Of a stretch of 64,000 bases of DNA, positions 13,262 through 24,019 are shown in pieces. A model generated the notes under the pieces. It ran no database searches. It was not told where the DNA came from and saw nothing but the letters and a program-made list of their open reading frames with translations. Position numbers and translations under genes: made by a program. Origin of the DNA: Polytrichum commune (Eukaryota > Streptophyta > Polytrichopsida > Polytrichales > Polytrichaceae); the NCBI GenBank assembly GCA_950295325.1, contig OX485803.1:33595554-33659553 (forward strand), written 5' to 3'. Within the stretch, counting starts at the first letter, position 1; the number at the start of each line of letters is the position of its first letter.

Positions 13262-14630
13262 GAGTTGAATTCATACATGCAAGAATCCCCAACGAATGCA
13301 ACCTAATTAGTTTTGAAGGGCCAAATCGTGTTTGAAGGTAATTGAAGACTTCAATATGGAACATTGGTTTATTGGCTTTGCCATGTGGGGAAGAGACATT
13401 AGTGATGGTATCTAAAATGAGCCGAAAGTTTGGCCTCTTAAAGGAGTTAAGCGTAGGTCACTCAAACAAATGTCATATTGTTACTCTAAGTAAAAGTAAA
13501 ACCTATCTTGAACATATTATGGGAACTCACAATTGCATGCAATTATCACATAACTTGTAATTTTAAGCAAGCATAACACAATCTTGTTCATATGCAAGAT
13601 AATACTAGGGCAAAGCACTCTTGCAACTAGTCACTTGTTTTTGTAAAGCTTTGTTTATAATGCTACCAATGTTGGGTTTGAGCAACTGAATTTCAGGGTA
13701 CTTGAAAAAGACAATAAGGAAATATCCTTGGAAAACCTAAAGTGGAGAGATTGAATTAGGGTGAGTTTCCATGTAGGTTGCTCGCCCATCATATTCTAGT
13801 GGAAATGAAGATCTCACCCAATGGCATCTACATTTCTCCTAGAATCTGGTGGGCAATTAAGTGGCCTGCATGGAAATTGACCCTTAGTAGACTGGAAGTG
13901 GAGTGGATTGAAATTTAACTTAGAGTGCCATGACAAGTGGAGTTCACAATTGGCTACACTAGTCATCCGGATGACTGTTTGTACAACTCAAGCTGGGCAA
14001 AGTGGCATTTACCTTACTTTGATGGTTGCTTGTCACACAAATTACAAAGTAAGAATATGACTCCACTGTCAGTGACTTTCAGGTTGCAGTACAAATTTGA
14101 GAGTGTAGCACAAATTGCGGAGGAGTAAGACTACATTAATAACCTAATAGAAGAGGGCTACGGTAGGTACTCAGGACTAGAGTGTATGTGCAACTCAATG
14201 TTCGGGGAGAACTGGCAGTTAGTTACAAACGAATTGATTGGTTTGGACAAAAAACTGGATATGGAAGGGTGTAGTCGGATGGGCATCCATTTCACTAAGG
14301 GAACCAACCGAATATTGATGGGTATTCATTTTGAATTCCTGGATAATTCATAGGTTCAATGTATAAGTCCTCGGATATTAACCGTCCCCCCGAGGGTATT
14401 GGCGGATACTGGCCGACCACGGAGGGCATGGTTCAAATCCCGGCCGTGTATGGGGAGGGTCAAGAAGGAGATAGGGGTCCCCTCCCCCCGCCATTTTTGA
14501 GATCATTCTCCACTCACGCTCTCCTCTCCTTGGCCCTCTTGGCCCTTCTCTTCTCTCTGAAGCCCCCCACCCTTGCCCCCGCTCCGCCCCCGCCCCCGCC
14601 CCCCTCTGCCATCGCTTGTTGGTCCCCATT
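13262..14630. other. no gene seen; CT/GC-rich patch at the right end
   Basis: Only short frames without domains are present. From about 14380 to 14610 the base composition changes to C-rich on the plus strand, and a GGTTCAAATCC string at about 14430 resembles a tRNA B box, but no tRNA fold could be made around it. Otherwise nothing is recognisable. Confidence 0.45.
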
Positions 14631-14639
14631 TCGATGTTG

Positions 14640-14836
14640 GTTTGATGTAGGTTGTTAGTTTAGATTGAATGTGTGTATATGTTGATTTAGGGTAGGTAGT
14701 TGGTTTAGAGGTGAATGTGTATATGTTGATTTAGGGTAGGTAGTTGGTTAAGAGGTGAATGCGTATATGTTGGTTTAGTGTAGGTTGTTGGTTTAGAGAT
14801 GAATGTGTGTATATGCTGGTTTAGTGTAGGTTGTTT
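14640..14836. repeat. minisatellite, left part
   Basis: About four and a half units of roughly 44-46 bp, each containing TAGGTTGTTGGTTTAGAG, then GAATGTGTATATG, then TGGTTTAG. The array stops abruptly at 14836, where the terminal repeat of the 4.8 kb element begins, and it resumes at 19638. The two halves were therefore one array before the insertion. Confidence 0.9.
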
Positions 14837-15709
14837 CATTAGGAGGGAAGTGAACCCTCCCATAGGCCGTGAGTTTTTTTACTATTATTATAACTAATTA
14901 TGGCAGTGTGTTCAAATACAAGGCTATCCACGTAGGCATTAGTGCCAAAACGTAGGCACATGAGATGATTGGTATTGGCCAGAGACGTATGGTAGCGTGT
15001 GCCATGAAAACCCATCATGACCATAAAGTACAGAGTTAGTTGGTGGGGCATTTCCCTCCGTTTTGGACTAGTGAAGCTTCAACATGTGGAAGATGAATAG
15101 TTCACTGTACTTTTGTGTAGCAAAGCGGCAATGCAATTACAATTGTACACCTGTTGTTTCGCGCCCTAATCTCTGTTATCATTTTGCGGCTCCCCCAACT
15201 CTCTCGCGACTCTCACTCTTTTGTTTTCGAACAGCCGCTTGAGTTGCGTTTATTGTGGGTTTTTTTCAATTGTTGTTGTTTCCGATTAGGGTCTCAGTAT
15301 GCATTCTCGATCACGTATCCAAGTTGTTTTGCTTGACCTCATTGGCGAAGAGGAAGGTGGTTGTGTTCCGACAAGGGTTGAGGTGAATTCATGGGTTTCA
15401 TTGATGCGTCCTTCGCGGAATTTCCGGATCTCGATCCGCTTTTTGCGCTGACAGAATTTTGAATTCACAGTCTCGCCAAAAGCATCCTAAACTTTGTCTG
15501 CCTAATTCTGACCTACCTACTGCTACTCTACCTAAGTCTAAACTAAGTGGTCCGATGCTTCTTCGAAGCCATCTCGTCCTTGGGTTGACTCGCGGGCCCG
15601 CAGATGGCGGAAGAGCCTTATCTCTCGATCCGGAATTCTTCCGGATTCCAGATTCCGGTTCCGTAACCGTTTCCTCCGCAACCGTTCGGAGTCCGTTGTA
15701 ACCGCCTCC

Positions 15710-15730
15710 CGGTCCGGACGCTCCGGACCG
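15710..15730. repeat. perfect short hairpin
   Basis: CGGTCCGGA, a 3-base CGC loop and TCCGGACCG form a perfect 9-bp stem inside the GC-rich part of the 4.8 kb element. Related CCGG-rich words surround it (CCGGAATTCTTCCGG near 15640, CGGTCCGG near 15765). It could be a subterminal binding site or a fold in the element's transcript; neither is shown. Confidence 0.7.
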
Positions 15731-15876
15731 TACCGTTCCTAAACGGTCTTCCCTGGTCAATATCCGGTCCGGCCAAAGTGTCTGTTTTAACCATTTTAAC
15801 GCGTAAGGTGGATGCCTAGAACCTTATTTCTTAAAACAACTAACCTACCCTAGGAAACCCTACTTTAATAACAACC

Positions 15877-18800
15877 TCAGGGTATTATCCGGGTATTAAT
15901 CCAGTTAGGAAGCCAATCCGGACTTCCATGGATTTTTGGGCTCCCACAATTCGCCAAGTCATGAGATTCGTTATTCTTCTCAAGCTCTTCTTTGTTTCTA
16001 AAGCGATGTTGTATTATTATGTACCAATGCTCAAGTGTCTGTAATAATGGGCTCTTCTTATACTTTCCACCAGAGTGTTGAGTATGCCGGTGGTAGGCGG
16101 CTTTTGCAGCATGATGTGAAGCCTCCATACTCTGGCAACTCCATACTGATAATGACCCATATTCTTGCACGAACCATACCGCATGCTTAACCACAACGTG
16201 CTGCATGCAGGATTTAGCTTGTTAGTATATTTGCATACAGGATATACTTGTGTCCTCCGGACACAACAACATAATGAGAGGTGGCAATCATCAATGCAAA
16301 TGCCTCTTCATAGTGAATCAATAAAATCAATGCAGAATAATAAAATCAATGCAAATGAATTTTTGTCTACATGAGACTTTGTTTTGAGGCACGTACCATG
16401 TACTGCGTCACGTGATTCTCACCAAAGCACTTAACAATTAAGTGACCCCATCACTCAGCCTTCTCGTTGAATTGCGAAATTTGGTCGTCTGTTAAAGTCA
16501 AGTGAATGAAGTATTGACGAAGGTCGTCCAGTGCAGCCCACATCTCCAGTTGATTCCTCTTTGCTGCACCACTGTCTGTAAAGTTTCTCGATGCATTCAC
16601 GATGTCTTTCCATACCTTGTTTGATCCTCCAGGTAGGGTACTTGGATTGAATATTTTTGCACAATTTGCCCCACTTAGTGAAGGCTTGTTCGGAATTGAG
16701 TTAGATTTTCCGGAAAGGTCTTGGTCTTTGAATATTAGCACGTTACCACCATGGGCACCGGTTGCAGATAGAATCTTCTGTAAATCATCGATAGCCAGTT
16801 TCTGTTGCTCCTTATCCCTCATTGTCCACACGAAAATAAAATGCAAATGCAATATTTTTTCAACAATTCGATTCAATGCATGTAACGTACAAATATGGAC
16901 CCTATCTAGTGGTATTGGTAAAATTGGCTTCCAGCGGTTTAAAGCACGGGCCCCAATAAGCGGTTTGGCATGCACGCTAGTGGAGAATAGGCCACCGGAC
17001 CATGATTGAGTTTTCTTGCTCAAAGTCATGACTGCCTGCGCCGCAGTTGTAACAACTGGCTTTGAACGTTCCTGATTGCAGTAGATGCATGTTTGAAGGC
17101 AGTTAGCACCATGCTTCAACCCATACATCACCTTAATTGACTTCATGTCTGCACTGAGGTGCCATTGTACTTTAAAGTCACCGATCTCGGGAACCTGCAA
17201 CAGCCAACCAGCGTTATGAGCTTCAATTAAGGCAGGTATTTTGGTTTTTTTAAAAACCCAATCGAGAACTGCATGCGACTCTTTGGGTACTTGGAAGCTC
17301 GCAATTGGCCATACCTCTCGCTCACTTTGAACTGAAAAGTAACGTATGTCCTTCTTCAATTCTTTCTGACTCATTTCCCTGAATGTTGGATCCAAGGCGC
17401 GGTTCATGAGAGTAATGGACACTCTCTCCATTTTTTGTCCATAAATGATCTCTGCCTCGTCAAGCTTGATGACGAAGATCAATGGGTCACCTTGTACTTC
17501 TGTCATACACATTTATCAAAGTTTGCATGCATTCAATGAGACAGTACATACACATATAAAGGAGATATATATACATATATAATACAATAAGAGGAGCTGA
17601 GAGGAGAAGGGAGATGAAAGGACAAGAAAAAGAAGTGAGAGGGACAAGTGTCGATACATACCTTCCGGGGTAATTCCGTAAAGCTGAACCATGGTTTGCT
17701 GCACCATTTTGACGTCAACAAAAAACGAGTTCATGTGATTTAATGTTACTTTAAGTGGATCTTTGTTCTTCGATCTATTATTGGCAGGAAGAACCAAGGC
17801 ATCGTTTATGTTGTAGAAGCTCCCGATCAAATCTTCTAGCTTTGTGTTCATGTGTCTTCGCAGAAGATTGACTTGGTGCGGATTGGGTAAACAACTTATC
17901 CTCAACCCTTTGCCAGCAGATTTCACTGCGCCTTTAAAGGTTTTGTATACAACATTATAATCCTCAGCAGTGATAGCATTCCTGTCACATGTTTCTAAAA
18001 TTTGGGCAAGACCTATAGATCCGCCAATTTTATATATCTAGGTAAAAAATCACCATCCTCTTCCCAACAACGGTCATCTTGGGCGTCTCGAGTATGGCTT
18101 CCATTTCTTTCCTCGACAGTATACTTGCGAGCACTCGTCCATTTTCCACTTGGGAATTTGTGTCGCCATACAGGCGTCCTGATCGCCCTTCCTCAACATT
18201 TCGTTCCTGAACTCTCATCATAGTTTCAGGTCCGATCAAAGAGCGCGCTAATCTCTTTTGAGCTTTGGCATGTCCACCAGAATGTGATAACTTACTTAGA
18301 TCACGACGCCTCCTCACTTGACTTCGATAGCCCAGTGGAGACTTCTTTAATTGATCAAACCTCTGCACCACCCGCTTCAACTGTAACATAGATTTCGATA
18401 ACTCTGACCGAATTTGTCGAAGCTGCTCTTCATAGCTAACCACAAGACTCTCTTTTTCTGACGCACTCAAACGACACTGTAACTCTAAACCGAGTTTCTC
18501 AACGTATCCAACGTCAACTTCCATCTGGAGGGTCTGCAAGCGTTCTTCAAGCAATATCTTCTCAGCTTGTAATGTTTTGATTTCGCCAATGAATCCTGGT
18601 ACATCATGTAGTCTACCTCGCTGCACATCGATCTCACTCTGCAAGTATAGTACTTGAACTCTCAAGGCCGAAATTTGCTCTATATACTCTGATTCTATAG
18701 CTTCTAAGCTATGTAGCTCCAAAGACTTAACGTATCCTAAGAGCCCATTCTCTCCTTCCCCAACGAACTCCAACAATTCTTTCAAGCATGTGAATTTTGG

Positions 18801-19004
18801 CCGTTTTCCAGTTCGAATGTCCTTGGGGTACAAACTGCCATCCAACCACAAATCCAAATTGGTGTCACCTGCCTTTCTCTTCTTAGGGAAAGAAGACCGT
18901 GACACTTGTTCATGCAAAAATTTGCCCCTTTGTATTAAAGGGGCATACTTCGAATCTATAGATGCTTGTGCCCTATATAGATTGGCATTACTGCCATGCG
19001 TCAT
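15877..19004 (-). CDS. putative transposase of the 4.8 kb element, multi-exon
   Basis: The parts in order are as follows. The first exon runs 19004-17662. It has a 300-residue N-terminal region with a long heptad-like, Leu/Glu/Gln-rich stretch (about residues 95-225, probable coiled coil) and a basic KKSPLGYRSQVRRRRD segment, then a domain with GSIGLAQILETCDRNAIT. The second exon runs 17499-16451 and contains a candidate catalytic LIFVIKLDEAEI strand, ERVSITLMNRAL, a cysteine knuckle (CLQTCIYCNQER in sense) and DRVHICTLHALNRIVEKIL, which recalls the C/H-LN helix of hAT RNase H-like transposases. The last piece runs about 16190-15877 and has SLSVWSCQSMEASHHAAKAA. The intron at 17661-17500 is GT-AG and phase-consistent. 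The last intron may use a GC donor near 16458. A one-base frame change lies near 18060. The role as transposase is inferred from position inside TIRs and from the RNase H-like look; the family is unknown to me. Confidence 0.62.
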
Positions 19005-19637
19005 TTTGGACTCAACTCAAAACAATTTTCTCTCAAGGCTACAACGATAAAACTGATGTTGACTATGAAAGGTCAAAAGTTGAACCGCGCGTGAGCTACA
19101 TGCATTCCACAAGTCCAGGTCTCACCCAAATAATATCCAAGGGAATGATATCTGAAAGTAAACTGAGGATCTCTCCGATCTTTATGCTTCGCAACCTATC
19201 CATCTATGCATAACTTCAGAAGAATGGACATCCAAGGAATTGAAATCGTTTCAGATGCAACTGCTCCAATATGACATTGTATATTCTTTAAAGGGAGGCT
19301 TCAGGGTCACTTCACAAACAAGCTTGGAAGGCGCCCAAGAAAAGAGCCAAGCTTCAGCTGAAAAAACTTCAGCGGGAATCAAGAAACGGTTGAAGGTTGG
19401 CGCCAAACACGACCTCCAGCCAGGACACACGTCGACCTCCAGCCAGGATCGCGCGCTTTCAGGCCCGAATTCTGGACCGTTGATCTATCAGATCATCAAA
19501 ATGCATTGGGTAATCATTAAGTACCATTCAGTCCATCATTCAATTCTTGCCCTAGTTAGTAAGTTGAGGAGGCTCTCTCCCACCCAAATTTTTGCATTAC
19601 AAAGCAGCCCCTTCTTGGGTTCAATTCCCTCCTAATG

Positions 19638-20035
19638 GTTTAGAGTAAATGTGTGTATATGCTAGTTGTGTGTAGGTTGATGGTTTAGTGTAGGTTGTTG
19701 GTTTAGAATGAATGTGTGTATATGCAGGTTTAGGATAGGTTGTTGGTTTAGAGGTGAATGTACACATATGCTGGTTTAGTGTAGGTTGTTGGTTTAGAAT
19801 GAATGTGTGTATATGCAGGTTTAGAATAGGTTGTTGGTTTAGAGGTGAATGTGATAGGTTGCTAGTCGGGAATTGGTTGTTGGTTTAGGATAGGTTGTTG
19901 GTTCAAGGTGAATGTGATAGGTTGCTAGTCGGGAATTGGTTGTTGGTTTAGGATAGGTTGTTGGTTCAAGGTGAATGTGATAGGTTGCTAGTCGGGAATT
20001 GGTTGTTGGTTTGAGGTTGAATGTTGTTTTTGTTT
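19638..20035. repeat. minisatellite, right part, with a second unit type
   Basis: This continues the array at 14640-14836 with units of about 45 bp up to about 19850. It then switches to nearly three copies of a unit of about 63 bp containing GATAGGTTGCTAGTCGGGAA. The longer unit embeds the TAGGTTGTTGGTT core of the shorter one, so it probably arose from it by partial duplication. The near-identity of the 63-bp copies marks the most recent expansion. Confidence 0.9.
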
Positions 20036-20149
20036 TGAGTATGTAGGAGCTCGATATTGCAGCAATGCATGGGCATATTGGAATTGGATTTTATTTGTCA
20101 TTTTCTTTAACTTGGATGTTTGTGCATTCGTTGTAGTAGTTTTTTCTTC

Positions 20150-22345
20150 TTGGTTGTGTTTCTATTATGTATTCCTTGTGATTGTATTATAGGATATTTG
20201 TGTAGTTTTGGAATTTTCTCTTCAAATGGCGAAAAATGCTTACGCACTATGTTGTATAAGAATTCACAGAGTGATGACTCTACATTTATTCAAACATCAT
20301 CATCATCTAAAGGTTGCATCTCTTGTTCGGGTTTTATTCCACTGGAAATTGTTGTGAGCATGTGGAAAAATGCATGGTATAATAAGTTTGATTGGATTGA
20401 ATTTGATTTTGTAATGGGTAGGATTTTTTGCAAAATTTGTAGGCAAAAATGGGGTAGATCAACCTTTGTCACTATGGGCAACGTTAACATTCAAATATCA
20501 ACCTTTCAAGACCATGGGAAGAGTGTAGATCATGGGCGCTTGACTTGGACAATACAAAAATAAAAACGAACAATGGAGAAAGGTATTGCAGAGGCAATTC
20601 GAGCATGCGATGAAACCATGCATTATTTGTTTCAAACAACATATTATATATAGAAGGAAATCATTCCATTTCATAAGTTTCCAAGTTTATGTTCTTTGCT
20701 TGTAAGGATTAAAGCTAATATGACAAAAAAACTTTATCATGATGAAAAAAATTGTGGTGAGATTTTTTTTTCATTTTATCAGTGGTTAAAAAAAAAACGT
20801 TAGATAGGATCCGAGACTTTAGGTTTTTTGAAATTATGATTGATGAGTCCATGGATATATCTGTAACATGTCATCTTCTTGTCTTTACTAGTTTTATAGA
20901 GGATGGTCTTCCTCTTTGTATTTTTCTTAGATTGTTGCATATTTAAGAAGAAAATAAAGATGTATGCATAATATTTGAAACCTTAACAAATAGTATGAAA
21001 AAATGAAGATTAGATTTTGACAAGTATGTGAGATTTGGGTTTGATTGAGCATCGACCATGATCGACACAAACAAAATAGAGTTGCCACGTGTTTGAAAAA
21101 GAAGATAAAATATTTTCTAACATCCGTCCATTGTATGGTACATAAAACAAACTTAGTGGCTATAGATACAACAAAAGTTAGGCCTTGTAAAGACGTGTCT
21201 AAAGAAATAGATGCACTCTTAAATTCAGTAGCAGTACATTTCAAGAAGTCATGCAAAAAAAAAAACATTATTTTGATTGTAAAAAAAATTTGTAGATTCT
21301 ACAAAGTATTTGAAAAAATACCATAAAATTAGATGGTTGTCACGGTGGCAAGTCATGATAACCCTTTGCGATTATTTAGAAAACGTTCTAACTTATTTTT
21401 GGGACAATCACAATGCTATGGAGGATGAAATTGGGTCCGATATATTTAGAATATTTTGCACCTTCAAGTATATATCTATGTGCTTTACCTTATGTCTGAT
21501 ATTTTACATGTTTTATCTATGTTATCACGTTTATTTTAAAATAAGTTTGTAAATATAATTATAATAGGCTCGGTGATAAAAATTGATATTGTGCAAATTC
21601 GTATGTTCTTCATTGAGGAGACTACGGATTTAAATAGTGAGATCTTTAATGAGGAGACCGGATTTCACATTCTACTGGAATTTGGTCCTCAAGGAGGATA
21701 TTTAAAAAAGTTATTCAGCGATATTAGGAGAGGTAAATTTCATGAAGTTGAAATGATACAAGATAGAACGGGACAAGACCTTATGGATGCAGTGGCATTT
21801 CAAAAGTATTTTACCTTGACGGTATGTAATGTATTAGAATATAAATTTGAAAACAACCACATCATAGTAGCGTTTAAAGTGTTGGGTCCGATTAATATGC
21901 TGTTTAGACAAGTTGGATTGGCTAATTGGGGGATGGTCAATTCGGAGTTGTTATGTGGCCAATATGGAGTTGAATATGAAATTGGAGGAAATAAGATCCC
22001 TCCATTTATAAATTCAGTTGCAATCAAGAGATTTTTTTTGGCATTTAAGTTACAAAGAACTACAGATTGGTTGGACAATTTTTTTTGAAGATGTTTGGTT
22101 AATGATTATTTGGAATTACACCTTAAAAGTGAAGTATGAGAACTTGTTAGTTCAAGTTGAGATAGCTAGAGTACAATGCATTAGCACGGCGAGTTGTAAG
22201 AGGGCATTTTCAATCTATACTTGTATAACAACCAAACAAAGAAATAAAATGTTAACAAAGAATTTAGAGAGTGTTTTGCGAATTACTTTAGAAAGGCCAA
22301 TTGATGATTGTCATAAAATCATTAATGAAATCATAAGAATATGAA
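20150..22345 (+). pseudogene. decayed hAT transposase gene (zinc finger/DUF4371-like type)
   Basis: Pieces in several frames follow the order of hAT proteins of the ZMYM1/KIAA1586-like type. A TTF/BED-like finger, FCKICRQKWG followed by HGKSVDH, lies near 20430-20540. A first catalytic strand, IDESMDIS, lies near 20840. Next come LTSVHCMVHKTNL with KEIDALLNSVAVHFKKS (21118-21260) and YHKIRWLSRWQ (21318-21352). The C-terminal dimerisation region, ISTASCKRAFSI...TKQRNKMLTKNLESVLRI, lies at 22180-22300. At least five frame changes and several stops separate them, so this copy is dead. I found no certain terminal repeats. It starts directly after the minisatellite and may have inserted at its edge. 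Confidence 0.82.
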
Positions 22346-23148
22346 AAAATAATACCAAATTTAGATATTTATTTTCTCGCATAAAATGCTATTTATGTAG
22401 AGTTGTTGGTTCCGAGCAAGAAGATAATAATTTGTCGTAATTTGTGCATAAAATATAAATTATTATGTTGGTGGTTATCTGTACTAACCTTAATCCCTCT
22501 TGCCCTTAATGACTTCAAATTATCTAAGTGTATAGGAGAATCATTAATGTGTATTTTTTTGTTTTATTTTAGAAAATGTGAATTCATTCTTAGATTAAGA
22601 AAATTTATTGTTGTAAGTTTGTGTTGTATTGCATGACACGTGTATAAAAATATGTGTGCAAGATGACTTTGTTGACCTTTGTAGTCATAAAGTCTTTGAA
22701 GCCATTGGTGGTTTGAGGGGTTGTAAATCCTCAGCCTTCAACCCGTAGGGGGGTATTTCACCAGGTTCAACACTTGCTAAGGATAAATTGATTATTTTGG
22801 TGTGGGAATGTAATTTAGTTGAAAAAAATATCGAAACCGGGTAAAATATTATTTAAACAAATTTATTACCGGATGGTTTTTTTTACATTCGGCTTTCAAC
22901 CGAGGTAAAATGCTAAGTGGGGGAAATGAACCGGATGAACTTGATGGATCCAACCAAAATCGACAAATAATATGTAATAACCGGTTGGGGCCCATTTTAA
23001 TCAATTACTAAAGGTTTCGTGTGAAAAATCTCCCCAAACACTGGTGTAACTGAGGCAATCTGGTGCACTTGTTCCACTTGGCATGTCAGGAATTTTTCCT
23101 AAACTTGTCAGAGCATTTGCTTTCCATTTGCTGACTTTGCAGTCTTAA
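22346..23148. other. no gene seen
   Basis: AT-rich sequence with a few C/G runs near 22740 and 22980. Short frames have no recognisable content. Part of it may be 3' flank or terminal sequence of the decayed hAT element. Confidence 0.45.
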
Positions 23149-23547
23149 GAGCAAACCCAGTGGCTTCCTGCACTTGCATCTACATCCGGGAACTGAAAGT
23201 TGGCTCCATCCGAGATGCAGAAGCAGATGCAAGTAAGTCGGCTAGTCATGCTTGCATCCCTTTACTTAATTTATCTTAAACTACCCCTGTACTGGAAGCC
23301 AGGCAAGCAAAATTCGGCAATTGGCTTGTCTTATATGACAAGTTCAATTAATGATGGGCGTCTTATTCAAATAACAGACTCCCTGCATAAGTCGACGTTA
23401 TGAAGGGAGGGCGTCAGTTCTTGGTTTCAATTGCATCCGTAGATGCAACTAACAGGGGACCATTGGGCCACATTCCTGGATCTGCATCTGCATCGTGGAT
23501 AAAAAAGTGCAGATGCAGATGCGGATCTAGGACCACTGGGCTTGCCC
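23149..23547. mobile_element. PIF/Harbinger-like MITE
   Basis: The left end GAGCAAACCCAGTGG pairs with the right end, whose reverse complement is GGGCAAGCCCAGTGG (13 of 15). Both sides are flanked by TAA (23146-23148 and 23548-23550), the TWA-type duplication typical of PIF/Harbinger elements. The 399-bp element has no coding capacity. Subterminal GCATCTGCATCTGCA runs on both sides extend the self-complementarity and would let a transcript fold into a hairpin. Confidence 0.7.
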
Positions 23548-23550
23548 TAA

Positions 23551-24019
23551 TTATCCATAATTACATACAGTGGTTGTGTTGAGCACCTCTGAGGTCCTTA
23601 AGAAGTGAAGCTCTCCAAGGATGGCACTCCACTGTCTTTTGGCACTTGCTTAGGTTTCTTACAATTTGGCAAGCTACTGTAGTACACACGAAATTTTTGA
23701 TTGATATGCCTTATGATTCTATACTGAGTTCTGCATTACATGGTTCAACGTCTTTGTCCCTTCTCTGGTAATATACTAAGATTTCAAACCACCAATTTCC
23801 AAACAGCTTATAGCAGGAGACACAAATTGGGAAGAAACACACAGCGTCACATGGCAGGACGTCTTGCTGGATCCAGAATCACCTGAGTCATAGTATTCAT
23901 AAATACGTAGATGTTGCTAGCAAATTTACCACTGTCATATTTGAAGTGTTCTCTAAGCCTGGTATACATGGATTGTATCATTTACAGAGATTTTATAGCA
24001 TCAACATGGTGGTGCTCAG
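23551..24019. other. 3' flank of the BTB gene
   Basis: Non-coding sequence just beyond the stop codon of the minus-strand BTB gene; it probably includes its 3' untranslated region. No repeat or further gene is seen. Confidence 0.4.

Larger units (their letters stand above)
14837..19637 (-). mobile_element. 4.8 kb TIR DNA transposon, unassigned superfamily
   Basis: The left end begins CATTAGGAGGGAAGTGAACC, and the reverse complement of the right end begins CATTAGGAGGGAATTGAACC, so 21 of the first 22 bases match. Both ends abut the same minisatellite. The flanks share GTTT (14833-14836 and 19638-19641), a possible 4-bp target duplication, although the repetitive target makes this uncertain. 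The element carries one long minus-strand gene (15877-19004). The remaining 14880-15870 is non-coding, with a GC-rich tract at 15480-15780. I could not match termini, duplication length and protein to a single known superfamily. One frameshift in the gene suggests that this copy is inactive. Confidence 0.8.

Noticed and set aside
14390-14470. tRNA gene or SINE suggested by a GGTTCAAATCC B-box-like string
   Set aside because: No T-arm stem, acceptor stem or convincing A box could be paired around it, and no second copy was seen in the window.
19600-19637. tRNA T-arm-like GGGTTCAATTCCC at the right end of the 4.8 kb element
   Set aside because: It is part of the terminal inverted repeat and has a matching partner at the left end; no tRNA fold surrounds it.
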